Origin: Aeromonas eucrenophila
GTDB taxonomy: Bacteria > Pseudomonadota > Gammaproteobacteria > Enterobacterales > Aeromonadaceae
Direction: 5' to 3'
Assembly: GCF_000819865.1 (NCBI RefSeq)
Contig: NZ_CDDF01000005.1
Coordinates: forward strand, 426,206 to 490,205
Length of the DNA: 64,000 nucleotides
Shown: positions 1 to 10,481 of the stretch, one piece after another
Numbering within the stretch: the stretch's first letter is position 1
Layout: the number at the start of each line of letters is the position of its first letter
Translations under genes and position numbers: made by a program
The notes under the pieces: model-generated
Databases searched by the model: none
Seen by the model: only the letters and a program-made list of their open reading frames with translations
Told to the model about the DNA's origin: nothing

Positions 1-20
1 TGGCTGGCTGGCTGGCTGGC
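1..20. repeat. Short TGGC tetranucleotide tandem repeat
   Basis: Five consecutive TGGC units lie just downstream of trpA, at the very edge of the window. The array may continue outside. No obvious Rho-independent terminator for the trp operon is seen in the 57 bases after the trpA stop. Confidence 0.7.
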
Positions 21-57
21 CGGTCAGGGTCAACGGCATCTGACCCTATGCCTGTCC

Positions 58-864
58 CTACTTATTGGTCGCCGCCTTCATCCCTTCCACAAACTCCTTG
101 AGGCGAGTGAGCATATGCTCCGGGTTCTGGTGGTGGGTCTCGATGATCTTCACCACGGCGGAGCCGGAGATGGCACCGGCGGCGCCGGCCTTGATGGCGT
201 CACGCACCTGAGCCGGCTCGCTGATGCCAAAGCCGAGCAGGGCGGGGGGCGCATTGAACTCGCGCAGGGTATTGATCAGCCCATCCACCGGCATGCCGGC
301 CTTGGTCTCGGCGCCGGTGACGCCGGCGCGGCTCACCAGATAGGTGTAACCACTGCCGAGTTCCGCCACGGCCTTGAGGGTCTCGGCATCGCCGTTGGGC
401 GGGGCGATAAAGATGCTGTCGATGCCGAACTTGTCGGCGGCGGCCTTGTAGGGCTCGCACATCTGCACCGGCACGTCTGCCACCAGCACGGAATCCACCC
501 CCGCCTGCTGGCATTTCTCGTAGAAGCCGTCGATCTTGCGCACATAGACCAGGTTCGCGTAGACCAGCAGGCCAATGGGCAGCTGCGGGTACTTGGCGCG
601 GATCCGGGTCAGCAGTTGGAAGCAGTCATCCGGGGTGGTATGGCTGGCAAACGCCCGCAGGGCCGCCCCTTGGATGGTGGGGCCGTCTGCCACCGGATCC
701 GAGAAGGGAATGCCGAGCTCCAGGGCATCGGCGCCCCCTTCGACCAGGGCATCGACGATGGCCAAGGAGAGTTCGGGAGTGGGGTCACCCAGCATCACGA
801 AGGGGACGAAGGCGCCCTGATTGGCAGCATCCAGCCGGGAGAAGAGTTGTGCGTAGCGATTCAT
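58..864 (-). CDS. trpA: Tryptophan synthase alpha subunit
   Basis: 268 aa, the usual length for TrpA, a TIM barrel that cleaves indole-3-glycerol phosphate to indole and glyceraldehyde-3-phosphate and channels indole to TrpB. The family's catalytic Glu49 and Asp60 are both present in the segment [16 protein letters not shown]. The start ATG overlaps the trpB stop in an ATGA junction, so the two are probably translationally coupled, and AAGGA precedes it. It is the last gene of the trp operon. Confidence 0.98.
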   Translation of the reverse strand: MNRYAQLFSRLDAANQGAFVPFVMLGDPTPELSLAIVDALVEGGADALELGIPFSDPVADGPTIQGAALRAFASHTTPDDCFQLLTRIRAKYPQLPIGLLVYANLVYVRKIDGFYEKCQQAGVDSVLVADVPVQMCEPYKAAADKFGIDSIFIAPPNGDAETLKAVAELGSGYTYLVSRAGVTGAETKAGMPVDGLINTLREFNAPPALLGFGISEPAQVRDAIKAGAAGAISGSAVVKIIETHHQNPEHMLTRLKEFVEGMKAATNK

Positions 865-2054
865 GACAGGGTTCCTTCTTTTTCGAAGATGTCGGCGACG
901 GTGAAGATGTCCTTGTCGCCACGACCGGAGAGGTTGACGATCAGCACCTGCTCTTTCTCAGGTTCGCTGCGCGCCATCTTGAGGGCATGGGCCAGGGCGT
1001 GGGAGGATTCCAGCGCAGGAATGATCCCTTCGGATTTGGCCAGCTCCTGGAAGGCGTCCAGCGCCTCCTTATCCGTGATGGAGACGTAGTCTGCCCGGCC
1101 GATGGCGGCCAGATGAGCGTGCTGTGGGCCGACGGAGGGGAAATCCAGTCCCGCCGAGACGGAGTAGGACTCCTGAATTTGGCCCTGCTCGTCCTGCATC
1201 AGGTAGGAGTGCATGCCAAAGAAGACCCCCTTGCTGCCGTGACCGAGCGGTGCACCGTGCTCGCCGCTCTCGATGCCGTGACCACCGGGCTCGACGCCGA
1301 TCAGGCGCACCGATTCATTCTCGATGAAGTCCGCGAAGATACCGATGGCGTTGGAGCCGCCGCCGACGCAGGCGATCACCGCATCGGGTAGGCGCTCCTC
1401 CTTCTCGAAGCACTGGGCCTTGGCCTCTTCCCCTATCATCTTCTGGAATTCCCGCACTATCGTGGGGAAGGGGTGGGGGCCGGCGGCGGTGCCGAGCAGG
1501 TAGTGGGCGCTGTCGTAGTTCGCGGCCCAGTCCCGCAGTGCCTCGTTGCAGGCATCCTTCAGGGTGCTGGAGCCGGAATGCACCGGTATCACGGTGGCGC
1601 CCATCAACTTCATGCGGAACACGTTCGGCTTCTGGCGCTCGCAATCCTTGGCCCCCATGTAGACCCGGCACTTGAGGCCGAGCAGGGCGCAGGCCAGGGC
1701 GGTGGCGACCCCGTGCTGACCGGCGCCGGTCTCGGCGATGATCTCTGTCTTGCCCATGCGCTTGGCGAGCAGAGCCTGGCCCAGCACCTGGTTGGTCTTG
1801 TGGGCGCCGCCGTGCAGCAGGTCTTCCCGCTTCAGATAGAGCCGGGTCTTGGTGCCCTTGGTGAGGTTGCGCGTCAGGGTGAGGGGGGTCGGGCGACCGG
1901 CGTACTCGGTCAAGAGCTCCTCAAACTCGGCGACGAAGGCCGGATCTTCCTTGGCATCGACGAAGGCCTTCTCCAGCTGGAGCAGGGCGGGGATGAGGAT
2001 CTGGGGTACATACATACCGCCAAACTCACCGAAGAACGGATTAAGCAGTGTCAT
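861..2054 (-). CDS. trpB: Tryptophan synthase beta subunit
   Basis: 397 aa, full length. TrpB is the PLP enzyme that condenses indole with serine to give tryptophan. The PLP lysine is Lys86 in GGAHKTNQ, and the glycine-rich phosphate-binding loop is [10 protein letters not shown]. The ATG has AAGGA seven bases upstream. It lies between trpCF (73-base gap) and trpA (4-base overlap) and would form the alpha2-beta2 complex with TrpA. Confidence 0.98.
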   Translation of the reverse strand: MTLLNPFFGEFGGMYVPQILIPALLQLEKAFVDAKEDPAFVAEFEELLTEYAGRPTPLTLTRNLTKGTKTRLYLKREDLLHGGAHKTNQVLGQALLAKRMGKTEIIAETGAGQHGVATALACALLGLKCRVYMGAKDCERQKPNVFRMKLMGATVIPVHSGSSTLKDACNEALRDWAANYDSAHYLLGTAAGPHPFPTIVREFQKMIGEEAKAQCFEKEERLPDAVIACVGGGSNAIGIFADFIENESVRLIGVEPGGHGIESGEHGAPLGHGSKGVFFGMHSYLMQDEQGQIQESYSVSAGLDFPSVGPQHAHLAAIGRADYVSITDKEALDAFQELAKSEGIIPALESSHALAHALKMARSEPEKEQVLIVNLSGRGDKDIFTVADIFEKEGTLS

Positions 2055-2127
2055 GGTCTATTCCTTGTATCTATAGGCGAAAGCGATTCATCAATTTGGT
2101 GCATGTTCACAGGGCCGCAGGGCACTC

Positions 2128-3549
2128 TCACAGTTGGCGCAGGGCGCCAAAGGCCGCGGCGAGCTTCTGGGGATCCTTCTGGCCCGGGGCCGTCTCCACC
2201 CCGGAGTTGAAATCGAGGCCCAGACAACCGACTCGGGCGGCCTGCAGGGCGTTGTCGGGATTGAGCCCTCCCGCCAGCATCAGCCGGGATTTGTCGAGCC
2301 CCGCCAGCAGGGACCAATCGAAGGCCTGGCCGGTGCCGCCGCTCTGGCTGCCGACTTTGGTGTCCAGCAGCAGGCGATCCACCGGGTAGTCGAGGGCGGG
2401 CAGGGGCTCGCCGCTCGTGATGCCGACGGCTTTCCAGATCTGGCAGGCTGCGGGCAGCAGGGGGCGCAGGCTCTCGATATAGGCGGCGTCTTCATCCCCG
2501 TGCAGTTGTACCGCGGCGAGGCCGAGCGCCTCCACCGTCTTGGCGATGGTCGCAGGCTGGGCGTTGCGAAACACCCCCACATAGTTGAGCGGCGCACCCG
2601 CCATCAGGTTGCGGGCGGCGGGAATGTCCACGTAGCGCGGGCTCTTGGCGACGAAGATGAGACCGCCGAACACGGCGCCGGCCTCATGGGCGGCGGCGGC
2701 ATCCTCGGGGCGGGTCAGGCCGCATACCTTGTTCTGGCCCAGCACCAACTTGCGCACCGCGGCGTCCAGATCGTCCTCTTCCATCAGGGAGGAGCCGACC
2801 AGGAAGCCCTTGGCGTACTGACGCAGCTCGGCCACCTGGGCGCGATTGCGGATACCGGATTCGCTGATGACAATGCGATCCGCCGGGATACGGACGGCCA
2901 GCTGGCCGGTGCGGGTGATGTCGACGCTCAAGTCCCGGAGATCCCGGTTATTGATGCCGATGACAGGGGCGCCCAGCGTAATGGCGCGCTCCAGCTCTTC
3001 TTCGTTGCTCACCTCGGTTAGCACCCCCAGACCCAACTCCTTGGCGACAGCGAACAGGGTGCGATAACCCTCGTCGGTGAGCACGGAGAGCATCAGCAGG
3101 ATGGCGTCCGCCTGATAGTGGCGGGCCAGATAGACCTGATAGGGGTCGATCATGAAGTCCTTGCACAGCACCGGCTGTTTAACCCGGGCGCGCACTCTCG
3201 GCAGGAAGTCGAAATCCCCCTGGAAGAACTTCTCGTCCGTTAGCACCGAGATGGCGGTGGCGTATTTGCCATAAACATCGGCGATGGCCTCCGGGCTGAA
3301 GTCATTGCGGATCAGGCCCTTGGAGGGAGAGGCCTTCTTGCATTCGAGAATGAAGCGGGTAGAGCCTGCCCGCAGCTGTCCCTCGAAGTCCCGATCGCTT
3401 GGCACCAGAGCGCCCTGGAAGCTCTCCAGCGGCTGGGACTCCTTGCGGGCCTCAATCCAGCCCTGCTTGGCGGCCACTATCTTGCCGAGAATGGTCTGGT
3501 TGATGGAGGCCATGTTCAAAAAGCCGTTGGGGGAAATGACGTCTGACAT
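2128..3549 (-). CDS. trpCF: Bifunctional indole-3-glycerol phosphate synthase / phosphoribosylanthranilate isomerase
   Basis: Fusion of TrpC (about residues 15-270, with ILECKKASPSKG, VLCKDFMID and ISESGI) and TrpF (from about 270, starting NKVCGLTRPEDA), as in enteric bacteria. It catalyses two consecutive steps of tryptophan synthesis. The start chosen (MSDVISPNG) has AAGGA seven bases upstream. Two alternatives exist: an ATG at 3615 or 3612 overlapping the trpD stop, whose AGGAGG is too close at 1-4 bases, and MASINQ at 3513, which aligns with E. coli TrpC but lacks a Shine-Dalgarno. Confidence 0.94.
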   Translation of the reverse strand: MSDVISPNGFLNMASINQTILGKIVAAKQGWIEARKESQPLESFQGALVPSDRDFEGQLRAGSTRFILECKKASPSKGLIRNDFSPEAIADVYGKYATAISVLTDEKFFQGDFDFLPRVRARVKQPVLCKDFMIDPYQVYLARHYQADAILLMLSVLTDEGYRTLFAVAKELGLGVLTEVSNEEELERAITLGAPVIGINNRDLRDLSVDITRTGQLAVRIPADRIVISESGIRNRAQVAELRQYAKGFLVGSSLMEEDDLDAAVRKLVLGQNKVCGLTRPEDAAAAHEAGAVFGGLIFVAKSPRYVDIPAARNLMAGAPLNYVGVFRNAQPATIAKTVEALGLAAVQLHGDEDAAYIESLRPLLPAACQIWKAVGITSGEPLPALDYPVDRLLLDTKVGSQSGGTGQAFDWSLLAGLDKSRLMLAGGLNPDNALQAARVGCLGLDFNSGVETAPGQKDPQKLAAAFGALRQL

Positions 3550-3611
3550 CTCGTTATCCTTGCGAAGCTGGGGACTGCCTTGTGGGCGGCTCTCTTTGGT
3601 CGTGGTTGACA

Positions 3612-4625
3612 TCATGCCTCCTGATGGCTCAGGGCGGCCAGCGCCGCGGCGAGGGCGCTGCACTCGCCGCTGGCAAGCTTGGCCAGCACCAGGGCGGCGG
3701 CTTGCTTGAAGTCCGGGGCCTTGCCCGCCATCACCAGCAGGGGGGCCACGTTGGCGGCGATGGCGGCGTTGTGAGCCGGGCTGCCTTTTCCGGCCAGGAT
3801 GGCGGCGGTGATGGCACGGTTCTCTTCCGGCTCACCGCCCTGGATGGCGCTCACCGGGTAGGTCTCGAGGCCGAAGTCCGCCGGGGTGATCAGGTACTCG
3901 CGAATTTCGCCGTCCCGGATCTCCGCGACTTGGGTCGGGCCGTGGATGGCGATCTCGTCCAGGCCCGCGCCGTGTACCACCATACCGGTTTTCAGACCCA
4001 GCGCCAGCAGGGTTTCGGCGATGGGGCGCACCAGTTCCGGCGCATAGACCCCCATCAGCTGATAGCTGGGGCGAGCCGGGTTGATGAGCGGCCCCAAGAC
4101 ATTAAACAAGGTGCGGGTCTTGAGGGCCTGGCGCACCGGCATGGCGTGGCGCACCCCGGCGTGGTACTGGGGGGCGAACAGGAAGCAGATGCCGAGCTCG
4201 TCGAGGCAGCGGCGGGCTTGCTCGGGGCTCATGTCGAGCTTGATCCCCATCTTGTCGAGCAGATCGCTCGAGCCCGACTTGCTCGATACCGAGCGGTTGC
4301 CGTGCTTGGCGACTTTCAGGCCGCAGGCGGCGGCGACCAGGGCCGAGGTGGTGGAGACGTTGATGGTGTTGAGGCCATCGCCGCCGGTGCCGACGATGTC
4401 GCAAAACGCATAATCGGGGCGCGGGAAGGGGCGGGCCTCCGCCAGCAGCGCCTCGGCGGCGCCGGCGATCTCCTCCGGGGTCTCCCCCTTGAGTTTGAGG
4501 GCGGTGAGCAGGCTCGCGAGCACTATGGGATCCACTTCCCCGCGCACCACCTGGCCGAAGGCGTCGCGGGCGGCGTCGCGGGAGAGAGACTGTCCCTGAT
4601 AGAGGGTATTGAGATGTTGATGCAT
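3612..4625 (-). CDS. trpD: Anthranilate phosphoribosyltransferase
   Basis: 337 aa. Transfers phosphoribose from PRPP to anthranilate. The PRPP-binding GTGGD motif is at residues 79-83, followed by NTINVST. AAGGAG precedes the ATG. Here trpD is separate from trpG (10-base gap), unlike the trpGD fusion of E. coli. Confidence 0.98.
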   Translation of the reverse strand: MHQHLNTLYQGQSLSRDAARDAFGQVVRGEVDPIVLASLLTALKLKGETPEEIAGAAEALLAEARPFPRPDYAFCDIVGTGGDGLNTINVSTTSALVAAACGLKVAKHGNRSVSSKSGSSDLLDKMGIKLDMSPEQARRCLDELGICFLFAPQYHAGVRHAMPVRQALKTRTLFNVLGPLINPARPSYQLMGVYAPELVRPIAETLLALGLKTGMVVHGAGLDEIAIHGPTQVAEIRDGEIREYLITPADFGLETYPVSAIQGGEPEENRAITAAILAGKGSPAHNAAIAANVAPLLVMAGKAPDFKQAAALVLAKLASGECSALAAALAALSHQEA

Positions 4626-4635
4626 GAGGGTCTCC

Positions 4636-5235
4636 TTACCGCACGGTGCTTTCGGGACGAGTCACATGGGCGAGGGCCTGGGTCAGCAGGCGGGCCCCTT
4701 CGCTGGTCATGATGGATTCGGGATGGAACTGGAAGCCGAGCACGCGCTCGCCGCTCTGCTCTATGGCCATGGGCATGCCCTGGTAGTGGGCAATCACCGT
4801 CAGCTCTTCGGGTACATAAGTGGCGACCAGGGAGTGGTAGCGGGCCACCGGCAGCGGGCTCGGCAGGCCGGCGAAGGCGCCGTGACCGTTGTGCTCGATG
4901 AGGGAGCGCTTGCCGTGGACTATTTCACCGGCGGCGCCGACGGTGCCGCCGTAGGCTTCGCACAGGGCCTGATGACCGAGGCAGATGCCGAGGATGGGCA
5001 CCCGGCCCCGGGCCAGCTTGATGAGGTCGATGAGGCAACCTGCCTCATGTGGGGCGCCCGGGCCCGGGGAGAGCACCAGCACGGCATCGCCGCCCGCGGC
5101 CTCTATCTCGGCCATGATGCGGCTCGCCGGCAGGCTGTTGCGGTAGATGCGCACCGGGTAGCCCAGGGTGCGGAACTGGTCGACGAGGTTGTAGGTAAAG
5201 GAATCGAAGTTATCGAGCAGGAAGATGTTAGTCAT
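4636..5235 (-). CDS. trpG: Anthranilate synthase component II (glutamine amidotransferase)
   Basis: 199 aa class-I amidotransferase that supplies ammonia to TrpE. The nucleophile is Cys85 in GICLGHQ; the His/Glu of the triad are in FQFHPES. The real start is the ATG at 5235 ([20 protein letters not shown]), with AAGGAGG upstream. The longer open frame runs on into trpE sequence and is not the start. It overlaps the trpE stop by eight bases, so the two subunits are probably made in a coupled way. Confidence 0.97.
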   Translation of the reverse strand: MTNIFLLDNFDSFTYNLVDQFRTLGYPVRIYRNSLPASRIMAEIEAAGGDAVLVLSPGPGAPHEAGCLIDLIKLARGRVPILGICLGHQALCEAYGGTVGAAGEIVHGKRSLIEHNGHGAFAGLPSPLPVARYHSLVATYVPEELTVIAHYQGMPMAIEQSGERVLGFQFHPESIMTSEGARLLTQALAHVTRPESTVR

Positions 5236-6880
5236 GGCGCGCCTCCTTGTGCTTCTCTGACTGTTGTTCTTGCAGGCTGAGGGCCTGCAGGGAGGTGCCA
5301 TGGCTGGCGGCGATGGCGGCCAGCACGGCGGCGGCCTTGGCGCGGGTTTCGTCCGCTTCCATCTGGGGCTTGGAGTCATAGACCACGCCGGCACCGGCCT
5401 GGACATGGGCCACGCCCTCTTTCACGAAGGCGGAGCGGATGACGATGCAGGTGTCCATCTCCCCCACGCCGTTGAGATAGCCCACGGCGCCGCCGTAGCT
5501 GCCGCGACGCTTGCCTTCCACCATGCGGATGAGCTCGCTGGCGCGCAGCTTGGGGGCGCCGGTCAGGGTGCCCATGTTCATGCAGGCCTGGTAGGCGTGC
5601 AGGGCGTCCAGATCGGCGCGCAGGGTGCCCACCACCCGGGAGACCAGGTGCATCACGTGGCTGTAGCGATCCACTTTGAGCAAGTCCTTCACGTAGCGGG
5701 TGCCTGGCTCGGAGATGCGGGCGATGTCGTTGCGCCCCAGATCCACCAGCATCAGGTGCTCGGCCACTTCTTTCTCGTCCTGGCGCAGCTCCAGCTCGAT
5801 GCGGCCATCCAGGTCCAGATTGATGCTGCCATCGGGGTTGAGGCCACGGCGGCGGGTGCCGGCGATGGGGTACATCTCCACCTGACGGCTCTTGGCCTCG
5901 AACTTGACCGCGCTCTCCGGGGAGGCGCCAAACAGGGTGAAGCCTTCGTCCTGCACATAGAACATGTAGGGGCTGGGGTTGGTCTGCTTGAGGCGGCGAT
6001 AGGCGGCGACGGGCTCGGGGCAGGGCAGGGAGAAGCTGCGTGACGGCACCACCTGGAAGATGTCGCCCCGGCGGATAAAGCCCTTGAGCTTCTCTACTTC
6101 GGCGCAGAACTGCTTGTCGTTCTTGTCGACGTTGAGCGCGCCGGTCAGCGGCTGAGTGCCTTGTGGCTTGGACTGTGGCTGCTGGCAGGCCAGCTTGAAG
6201 TGCTCCAGTCGCTCGAGCAGACGGGCATAGCGCTCATCTTGCTGGCCACTGTCCTGCTCGTCGCTGCCGCCGAAGAGGCAGGCCAGCAGCTGGGTGCTCT
6301 GCTTGATGTGATCTATGGTGATCAGGGTCTCGGCCACATAGAAGCAATAGTCGGGGCAGTCGTTGCTGCCCTCAGGCACCTCTGGCAGATCCTCGAAGGA
6401 GGCGATGAGGTCATAGGCGAAGGTGCCCGCCATGAACAGGGCCTCTTTGCCCTCTGAGCAATGCAGCTGCTGTTGCAGGGTACGCAGCACGTCCAGCACG
6501 CTGCTGCCCTTGAGGCGGCTGTCTTCGTCCAGCTCCCTATCGGAGCGCGGGAAGTCGAGGTGGAGCTCGTCATCCACCCGACTCTGACCGATGACGGCGG
6601 GCAGTTGCTCGGCCAGCAGGCGTTGCAGTCGGGCGCCGTTGTCATTGAGAGCGCGCACCCACACGGTATGACCGCGGCACTCGATGCGCAGGCAGGCGTC
6701 CACCAGCAGCAGGCTCTGGGTGCCGGCCTTGGAGTCAATTTCCACGGATTCCAGCAGCAGATTGTTGGGGCGGCCCAGGCACAGCTGGGTGTAGAGCGTC
6801 AGCGGGTCTGTCACATAGGGGGCGTTGAGCCGGATGGTATCGAATTCACCCAGGGATAACCGGGTCTTGTTGCCTGTCAT
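5228..6880 (-). CDS. trpE: Anthranilate synthase component I
   Basis: 550 aa. Converts chorismate to anthranilate, the first committed step. The C-terminal chorismate-binding domain is seen in [30 protein letters not shown] and [11 protein letters not shown]. The N-terminal segment has LLLESVEI, matching the LLES feedback-inhibition motif of the family. AAGGA lies upstream of the ATG. It is the first structural gene after the leader/attenuator. Confidence 0.98.
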   Translation of the reverse strand: MTGNKTRLSLGEFDTIRLNAPYVTDPLTLYTQLCLGRPNNLLLESVEIDSKAGTQSLLLVDACLRIECRGHTVWVRALNDNGARLQRLLAEQLPAVIGQSRVDDELHLDFPRSDRELDEDSRLKGSSVLDVLRTLQQQLHCSEGKEALFMAGTFAYDLIASFEDLPEVPEGSNDCPDYCFYVAETLITIDHIKQSTQLLACLFGGSDEQDSGQQDERYARLLERLEHFKLACQQPQSKPQGTQPLTGALNVDKNDKQFCAEVEKLKGFIRRGDIFQVVPSRSFSLPCPEPVAAYRRLKQTNPSPYMFYVQDEGFTLFGASPESAVKFEAKSRQVEMYPIAGTRRRGLNPDGSINLDLDGRIELELRQDEKEVAEHLMLVDLGRNDIARISEPGTRYVKDLLKVDRYSHVMHLVSRVVGTLRADLDALHAYQACMNMGTLTGAPKLRASELIRMVEGKRRGSYGGAVGYLNGVGEMDTCIVIRSAFVKEGVAHVQAGAGVVYDSKPQMEADETRAKAAAVLAAIAASHGTSLQALSLQEQQSEKHKEARHD

Positions 6881-7030
6881 GATGCCTTTCCTTGCCGCTG
6901 TTCTGTGTAACCGATGTTCATGATGTTGAGTCTCTTGAAAATGGATGGATTGGGTGCCTCAGGGGGCCCGCCATCGCCTCGTCGTCGTGCTTATCAGAAT
7001 TCTCGGTTTCATCAGATGTCCATTTGCCGG

Positions 7031-7066
7031 ATAATAAAAAAGCCCGCTGGGGTCAGCGGGCTTTTT
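7031..7066 (-). terminator. trp attenuator (Rho-independent terminator)
   Basis: A 9-bp perfect stem (7041-7049 with 7054-7062) with a 4-base loop is followed on the minus strand by a U run. It lies between the Trp-rich leader peptide and trpE, exactly where the attenuator sits in enteric trp operons. Confidence 0.93.
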
Positions 7067-7125
7067 CTCTGGGTTCTTAATTTGCTGTCAGATTACAGGT
7101 ACAGCAACGACCACACGCCCGCATG

Positions 7126-7176
7126 TCAGGGAATGTGCCACCACCAGTTCTGGTTCAGGGTGATTGTCGTTTGCAT
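7126..7176 (-). CDS. trpL: trp operon leader peptide
   Basis: A 16-residue reading frame, MQTTITLNQNWWWHIP, with three Trp codons in a row followed by a stop. AGGA lies eight bases before the ATG. Ribosome stalling at these codons under tryptophan shortage would allow the antiterminator and switch off the downstream attenuator hairpin. E. coli TrpL has two adjacent Trp codons. A -35-like TTGACT at 7242-7247 is a possible promoter element, but no good -10 was seen. No clear TrpR operator was recognised. Confidence 0.93.
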   Translation of the reverse strand: MQTTITLNQNWWWHIP

Positions 7177-7304
7177 GATAAAATCCTGTCACGTTCTGTT
7201 TGCAATTGAAGTGCCTACAGAAAACGATAAAGCCGCGGCCAAGTCAAGTCGCTTTTTGCTTGTCTCTTGCCAGACAGGCCCGTTGATGAGAGCGATACAA
7301 GCCG

Positions 7305-8186
7305 ATGAAATTCGATCTTCACTGTCATACCACCGCCTCCGATGGGGTGCTGGCACCCCGGGATCTGGTGCGCCGCGCCGCCGAAAAAGGGGTCGAGGTG
7401 TTAGCGGTCACTGACCACGACACACTCGCCGGGCTTGATGAGATACGCGCCACCATTCAGGCCGAGCAACTGCCGCTGCGACTGGTGAGCGGGGTCGAGA
7501 TCTCCACCGGTTGGGAGCATCACGAGATCCACATAGTGGCGCTGGGCGTGGATGAGCAGGAGCCGAAATTGCGTGCCTTCCTCGCCGCCCAGCTGGCTCG
7601 CCGAGAGGCGCGGGCCGAGGAGATCGGGCGTCGTCTGGAGAAGTGCCAGCTGCCCGGCACCTATGAAGAGGCCAAGGCCCTGGCCGGCGATGCCGCCGTG
7701 ACCCGCGCCCATTTTGCCCGGGTGCTGATGGCGCGCGGGGTGGCCGACAACATGCAGAAGGTATTCAAGAAGTACCTGAGCCGGGGCAACAAGGGCTATG
7801 TCCCCGCCGAATGGCCCGAGATGGCGCTCGCCATCGAGGCCATTCACGGCGCCGGTGGGTTGGCGGTACTGGCCCATCCCAGTCGCTACGATCTCACCGC
7901 CAAGTGGATCAAGCGGCTGCTGGTGGCCTTCAAGGCCGCAGGGGGGGATGCCATGGAGGTCTCCCTGCCCCAGCAGAGCCCCCAGGAGCGCGCCAACCTC
8001 GGCCAGTGGGCGAAGGAGCACGATCTCTACATCTCGGTGGGGTCGGACTTCCACTTCCCCTCCAACTGGACCGAGCTGGGCCGCCATCTCTGGTTGCCCA
8101 AGGAGGGGATGCCGCTCTGGCTGGGCTACCCGGGCCACTTCGGCCTCAGCCCCGAGGAGCATGCCAGCCTGCTGGCCGCCCGCTAA
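7305..8186 (+). CDS. rnm: PHP-domain 5'-3' exoribonuclease (RNase AM family)
   Basis: 293 aa, homologous to E. coli Rnm (YciV/TrpH), which trims 5' ends of rRNA precursors and degrades short oligonucleotides. Metal-binding PHP motifs are visible in order: DLHCHTTASDG, VTDHDT, HHEIHIV, LAHPSRYD and GSDFHFPS. It is divergent from the trp leader, the same neighbourhood as in E. coli, and opens a plus-strand run with yciO, scpAB and rluB. Confidence 0.93.
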   Translation: MKFDLHCHTTASDGVLAPRDLVRRAAEKGVEVLAVTDHDTLAGLDEIRATIQAEQLPLRLVSGVEISTGWEHHEIHIVALGVDEQEPKLRAFLAAQLARREARAEEIGRRLEKCQLPGTYEEAKALAGDAAVTRAHFARVLMARGVADNMQKVFKKYLSRGNKGYVPAEWPEMALAIEAIHGAGGLAVLAHPSRYDLTAKWIKRLLVAFKAAGGDAMEVSLPQQSPQERANLGQWAKEHDLYISVGSDFHFPSNWTELGRHLWLPKEGMPLWLGYPGHFGLSPEEHASLLAAR

Positions 8187-8320
8187 CGGCGGCGCCGGCC
8201 GGGAGGTTTGGCCTTTGGTGCGAGCGAGTCTGCGCCAAACAGGTTAAGGTAGTGTCATGGGCCACAGGGCCCGTGACCATGAAGCGGGCAGTCCTCTTGC
8301 CCCTATTGTGAGAGCAGCAT

Positions 8321-8941
8321 ATGAGTCAGCATTTCTACGTACATCCGGATAATCCCCAGGTCCGTCTCATCGGCCAGGCCGTGCAGATCCTGCAAAACGG
8401 CGGCGTCATCGTCTATCCCACCGACTCTGGCTACGCGCTGGGCTGCCAGATGGGCAACAAGGATGCGCTGGAGCGCATCTGCCGTATCCGCCGCATCGAG
8501 CCGAACCACGACTTCACCTTGGTGTGCCGTGATCTCTCCGAGATCGCCACCTATGCCAAGGTGGACAACAGCGCGTTCCGGCTGATCAAGAACAACACCC
8601 CGGGCGCCTACACCTTCATCTTCAAGGCGACCAAGGAAGTGCCGCGCCGGTTGATGAACGAGAAGAAGAAGACCATCGGCATCCGGGTGCCGGCCAACAA
8701 CATCGCCCTCGCCTTGCTGGAGGAGCTCGGCGAGCCGCTGCTCTCCACCACCCTGATCCTGCCGGGTTCAGAGATGGCGGAGTTTGATCCCGAAGAGATC
8801 TTCGACAAGCTCGGCAAGCAGCTGGATCTGGTGGTCAACGGTGGCTACCTGGGCGAGCAGCCCACCACAGTGGTGGACTTCTCCGACGACGAGCCCGTGC
8901 TGCGTCGTCGTGGTGCCGGGGATCCCACGCCGTTTGAATAA
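8321..8941 (+). CDS. yciO: YciO family protein (Sua5/YciO/YrdC fold)
   Basis: 206 aa, the length of E. coli YciO. It carries the YrdC-type nucleotide-binding fold, with VIVYPTDSGYALGC near the N terminus and GIRVPANN in the middle. Relatives TsaC/Sua5 make threonylcarbamoyl-AMP for tRNA t6A. YciO itself is a paralogue whose cellular role is less clear. Confidence 0.93.
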   Translation: MSQHFYVHPDNPQVRLIGQAVQILQNGGVIVYPTDSGYALGCQMGNKDALERICRIRRIEPNHDFTLVCRDLSEIATYAKVDNSAFRLIKNNTPGAYTFIFKATKEVPRRLMNEKKKTIGIRVPANNIALALLEELGEPLLSTTLILPGSEMAEFDPEEIFDKLGKQLDLVVNGGYLGEQPTTVVDFSDDEPVLRRRGAGDPTPFE

Positions 8942-9818
8942 GGCGGTAGACACAGTCCCCGCCGAGGGGACAGCGGCGAGCCTGGCGGGGGAGGTAAGCC
9001 TCCCCCTGCCCATCGCCAAGGTCCTGGGGCAGCCCTATCATGAGCTGCCCCAGGACTTGTTTATTCCGCCGGATGCGCTGGAAGTCTTCCTCGACACCTT
9101 CGAGGGGCCGCTCGATCTGCTGCTCTACCTCATCCGTCGCCAGCAGTTGGACATCCTGAACCTGCCGATCTTGCAGATCACCGCCCAGTACATGGAGTAC
9201 GTGGAGCTGATGCAGGGGCTCAATCTGGAGCTGGCGGCGGAATACCTGCTGATGGCGGCCTGGCTCGCGGAGATAAAATCCCGCCTGCTGCTGCCCAAGG
9301 CGCCGGAGCTTGACGATGACGAGGAGGGGGAAGATCCCCGCGTCACCCTGATCCGTCGGCTGCAGGAGTACGAGCGCTACAAGACCGGCGCCGAGCGGCT
9401 CAATGCCCTGCCGCGGCTGGAGCGAGAGATCTTTGTCGCCAGCGCCTTGCCACCGGATTTTGGCGATCTCAAGCCATTGACCCCCGATGTTTCGCTGGTT
9501 GAGCTCGCCCTTTACATGCAAAGTGTGGTAAAACGCGCGACTCATTTCGAACATCACCAGATCCGCCGTGAGCAGATCCCGACCCGGGTGCGCATGGCGG
9601 AGATCCTCGCCCTGCTCTCCTTGGGCCAGACCCTGCGGCTGGATCAGGTGCTCAAGGCAGAAGAGGGGCGGATGGGGGTGTTGGTGACGTTTTTGGCGCT
9701 GCTGGAGCTGTGCAAGGAGTCCCTTATCTGGATCCTGCAGGCCGAGCCCCTCGGGCCCATCCATTTTGCCTTGGCCAGCCAGCCTGAAGAGGAGGCGTAC
9801 CGTGGCGCTGCCCACTGA
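8934..9818 (+). CDS. scpA: Segregation and condensation protein A (kleisin)
   Basis: About 294 aa. ScpA bridges SMC heads with ScpB in the condensin-like complex. Recognisable are DALEVFLDTFEGPLDLLLYLI near the N terminus, AAEYLLMAAWLAEIKSRLLL, and a C-terminal winged-helix segment. No ATG lies close to the conserved start. The TTG at 8934, overlapping the yciO stop by eight bases, is my best choice, but GTG codons just upstream are possible. The open frame extends back to 8784 as a yciO shadow. Confidence 0.88.
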   Translation: MNKAVDTVPAEGTAASLAGEVSLPLPIAKVLGQPYHELPQDLFIPPDALEVFLDTFEGPLDLLLYLIRRQQLDILNLPILQITAQYMEYVELMQGLNLELAAEYLLMAAWLAEIKSRLLLPKAPELDDDEEGEDPRVTLIRRLQEYERYKTGAERLNALPRLEREIFVASALPPDFGDLKPLTPDVSLVELALYMQSVVKRATHFEHHQIRREQIPTRVRMAEILALLSLGQTLRLDQVLKAEEGRMGVLVTFLALLELCKESLIWILQAEPLGPIHFALASQPEEEAYRGAAH

Positions 9819-10386
9819 ACGGCTCAAGACGCTGATCGAGGCGGCCCTGTTCGTGGCGGGACGCCCGCTGACGGTGAGCGAGCTCAAGGCCGGGGTGCTG
9901 GCGGATTACCCCGTCACCAGCCGCTATGTTCAACTGCTGCTGGCCGAACTCAGGCAGGAGTACGGCGAGCGGGGGGTGGAGCTCAAGGAGGTCGCCTCCG
10001 GCTGGCGCTTCCAGGCCCGCCAGGAGTATGCGGAAGAGCTCTCCCGGCTGTGGAGCGAGCGGGTGCCGCGTTATTCGCGGGCCGTGATGGAGACGCTGGG
10101 CCTCATCGCCTATCGTCAGCCCATCACCCGGGCCGAGATCGAAGTCATCCGCGGGGTGGCGGTATCGAGCCAGATCGTCAATACCCTCAAGGAGCGTGGC
10201 TGGGTGCGCAGCATAGGCCACAAGGAGGTGGTGGGGCGGCCCGAGCTGCTCGCCACCACCAGAGAATTTCTGGATTATTTCAACCTGCAGAGTCTGGAGC
10301 AGCTCCCCGAGCTGGATCCCGAGCTGCAGCAACCCTTGTCAGGTTTGATGGGCGAGGGCAGTGACGGCCAGTTTGTGCCGTCTTGA
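9802..10386 (+). CDS. scpB: Segregation and condensation protein B
   Basis: 194 aa with the tandem winged-helix pattern of Scp[22 protein letters not shown], then [23 protein letters not shown] and [20 protein letters not shown]. The start is the GTG at 9802, with AGGAGG six bases upstream inside scpA. It overlaps scpA by 17 bases and so is probably translationally coupled. Confidence 0.94.
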   Translation: MALPTERLKTLIEAALFVAGRPLTVSELKAGVLADYPVTSRYVQLLLAELRQEYGERGVELKEVASGWRFQARQEYAEELSRLWSERVPRYSRAVMETLGLIAYRQPITRAEIEVIRGVAVSSQIVNTLKERGWVRSIGHKEVVGRPELLATTREFLDYFNLQSLEQLPELDPELQQPLSGLMGEGSDGQFVPS

Positions 10387-10481
10387 GTAACAAAGCGGTG
10401 GTGGTGCCTCGACGGCGTCGCCACAGGAGTCACAGTTGCCTGCGCTATGAGCGGGCAGCGATCAACAATCAGGTAAACCCG

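Noticed and set aside
3582-4712. 376-codon plus-strand frame opposite trpD
   Set aside because: Antisense shadow; no motif, and trpD with GTGGD lies on the minus strand.
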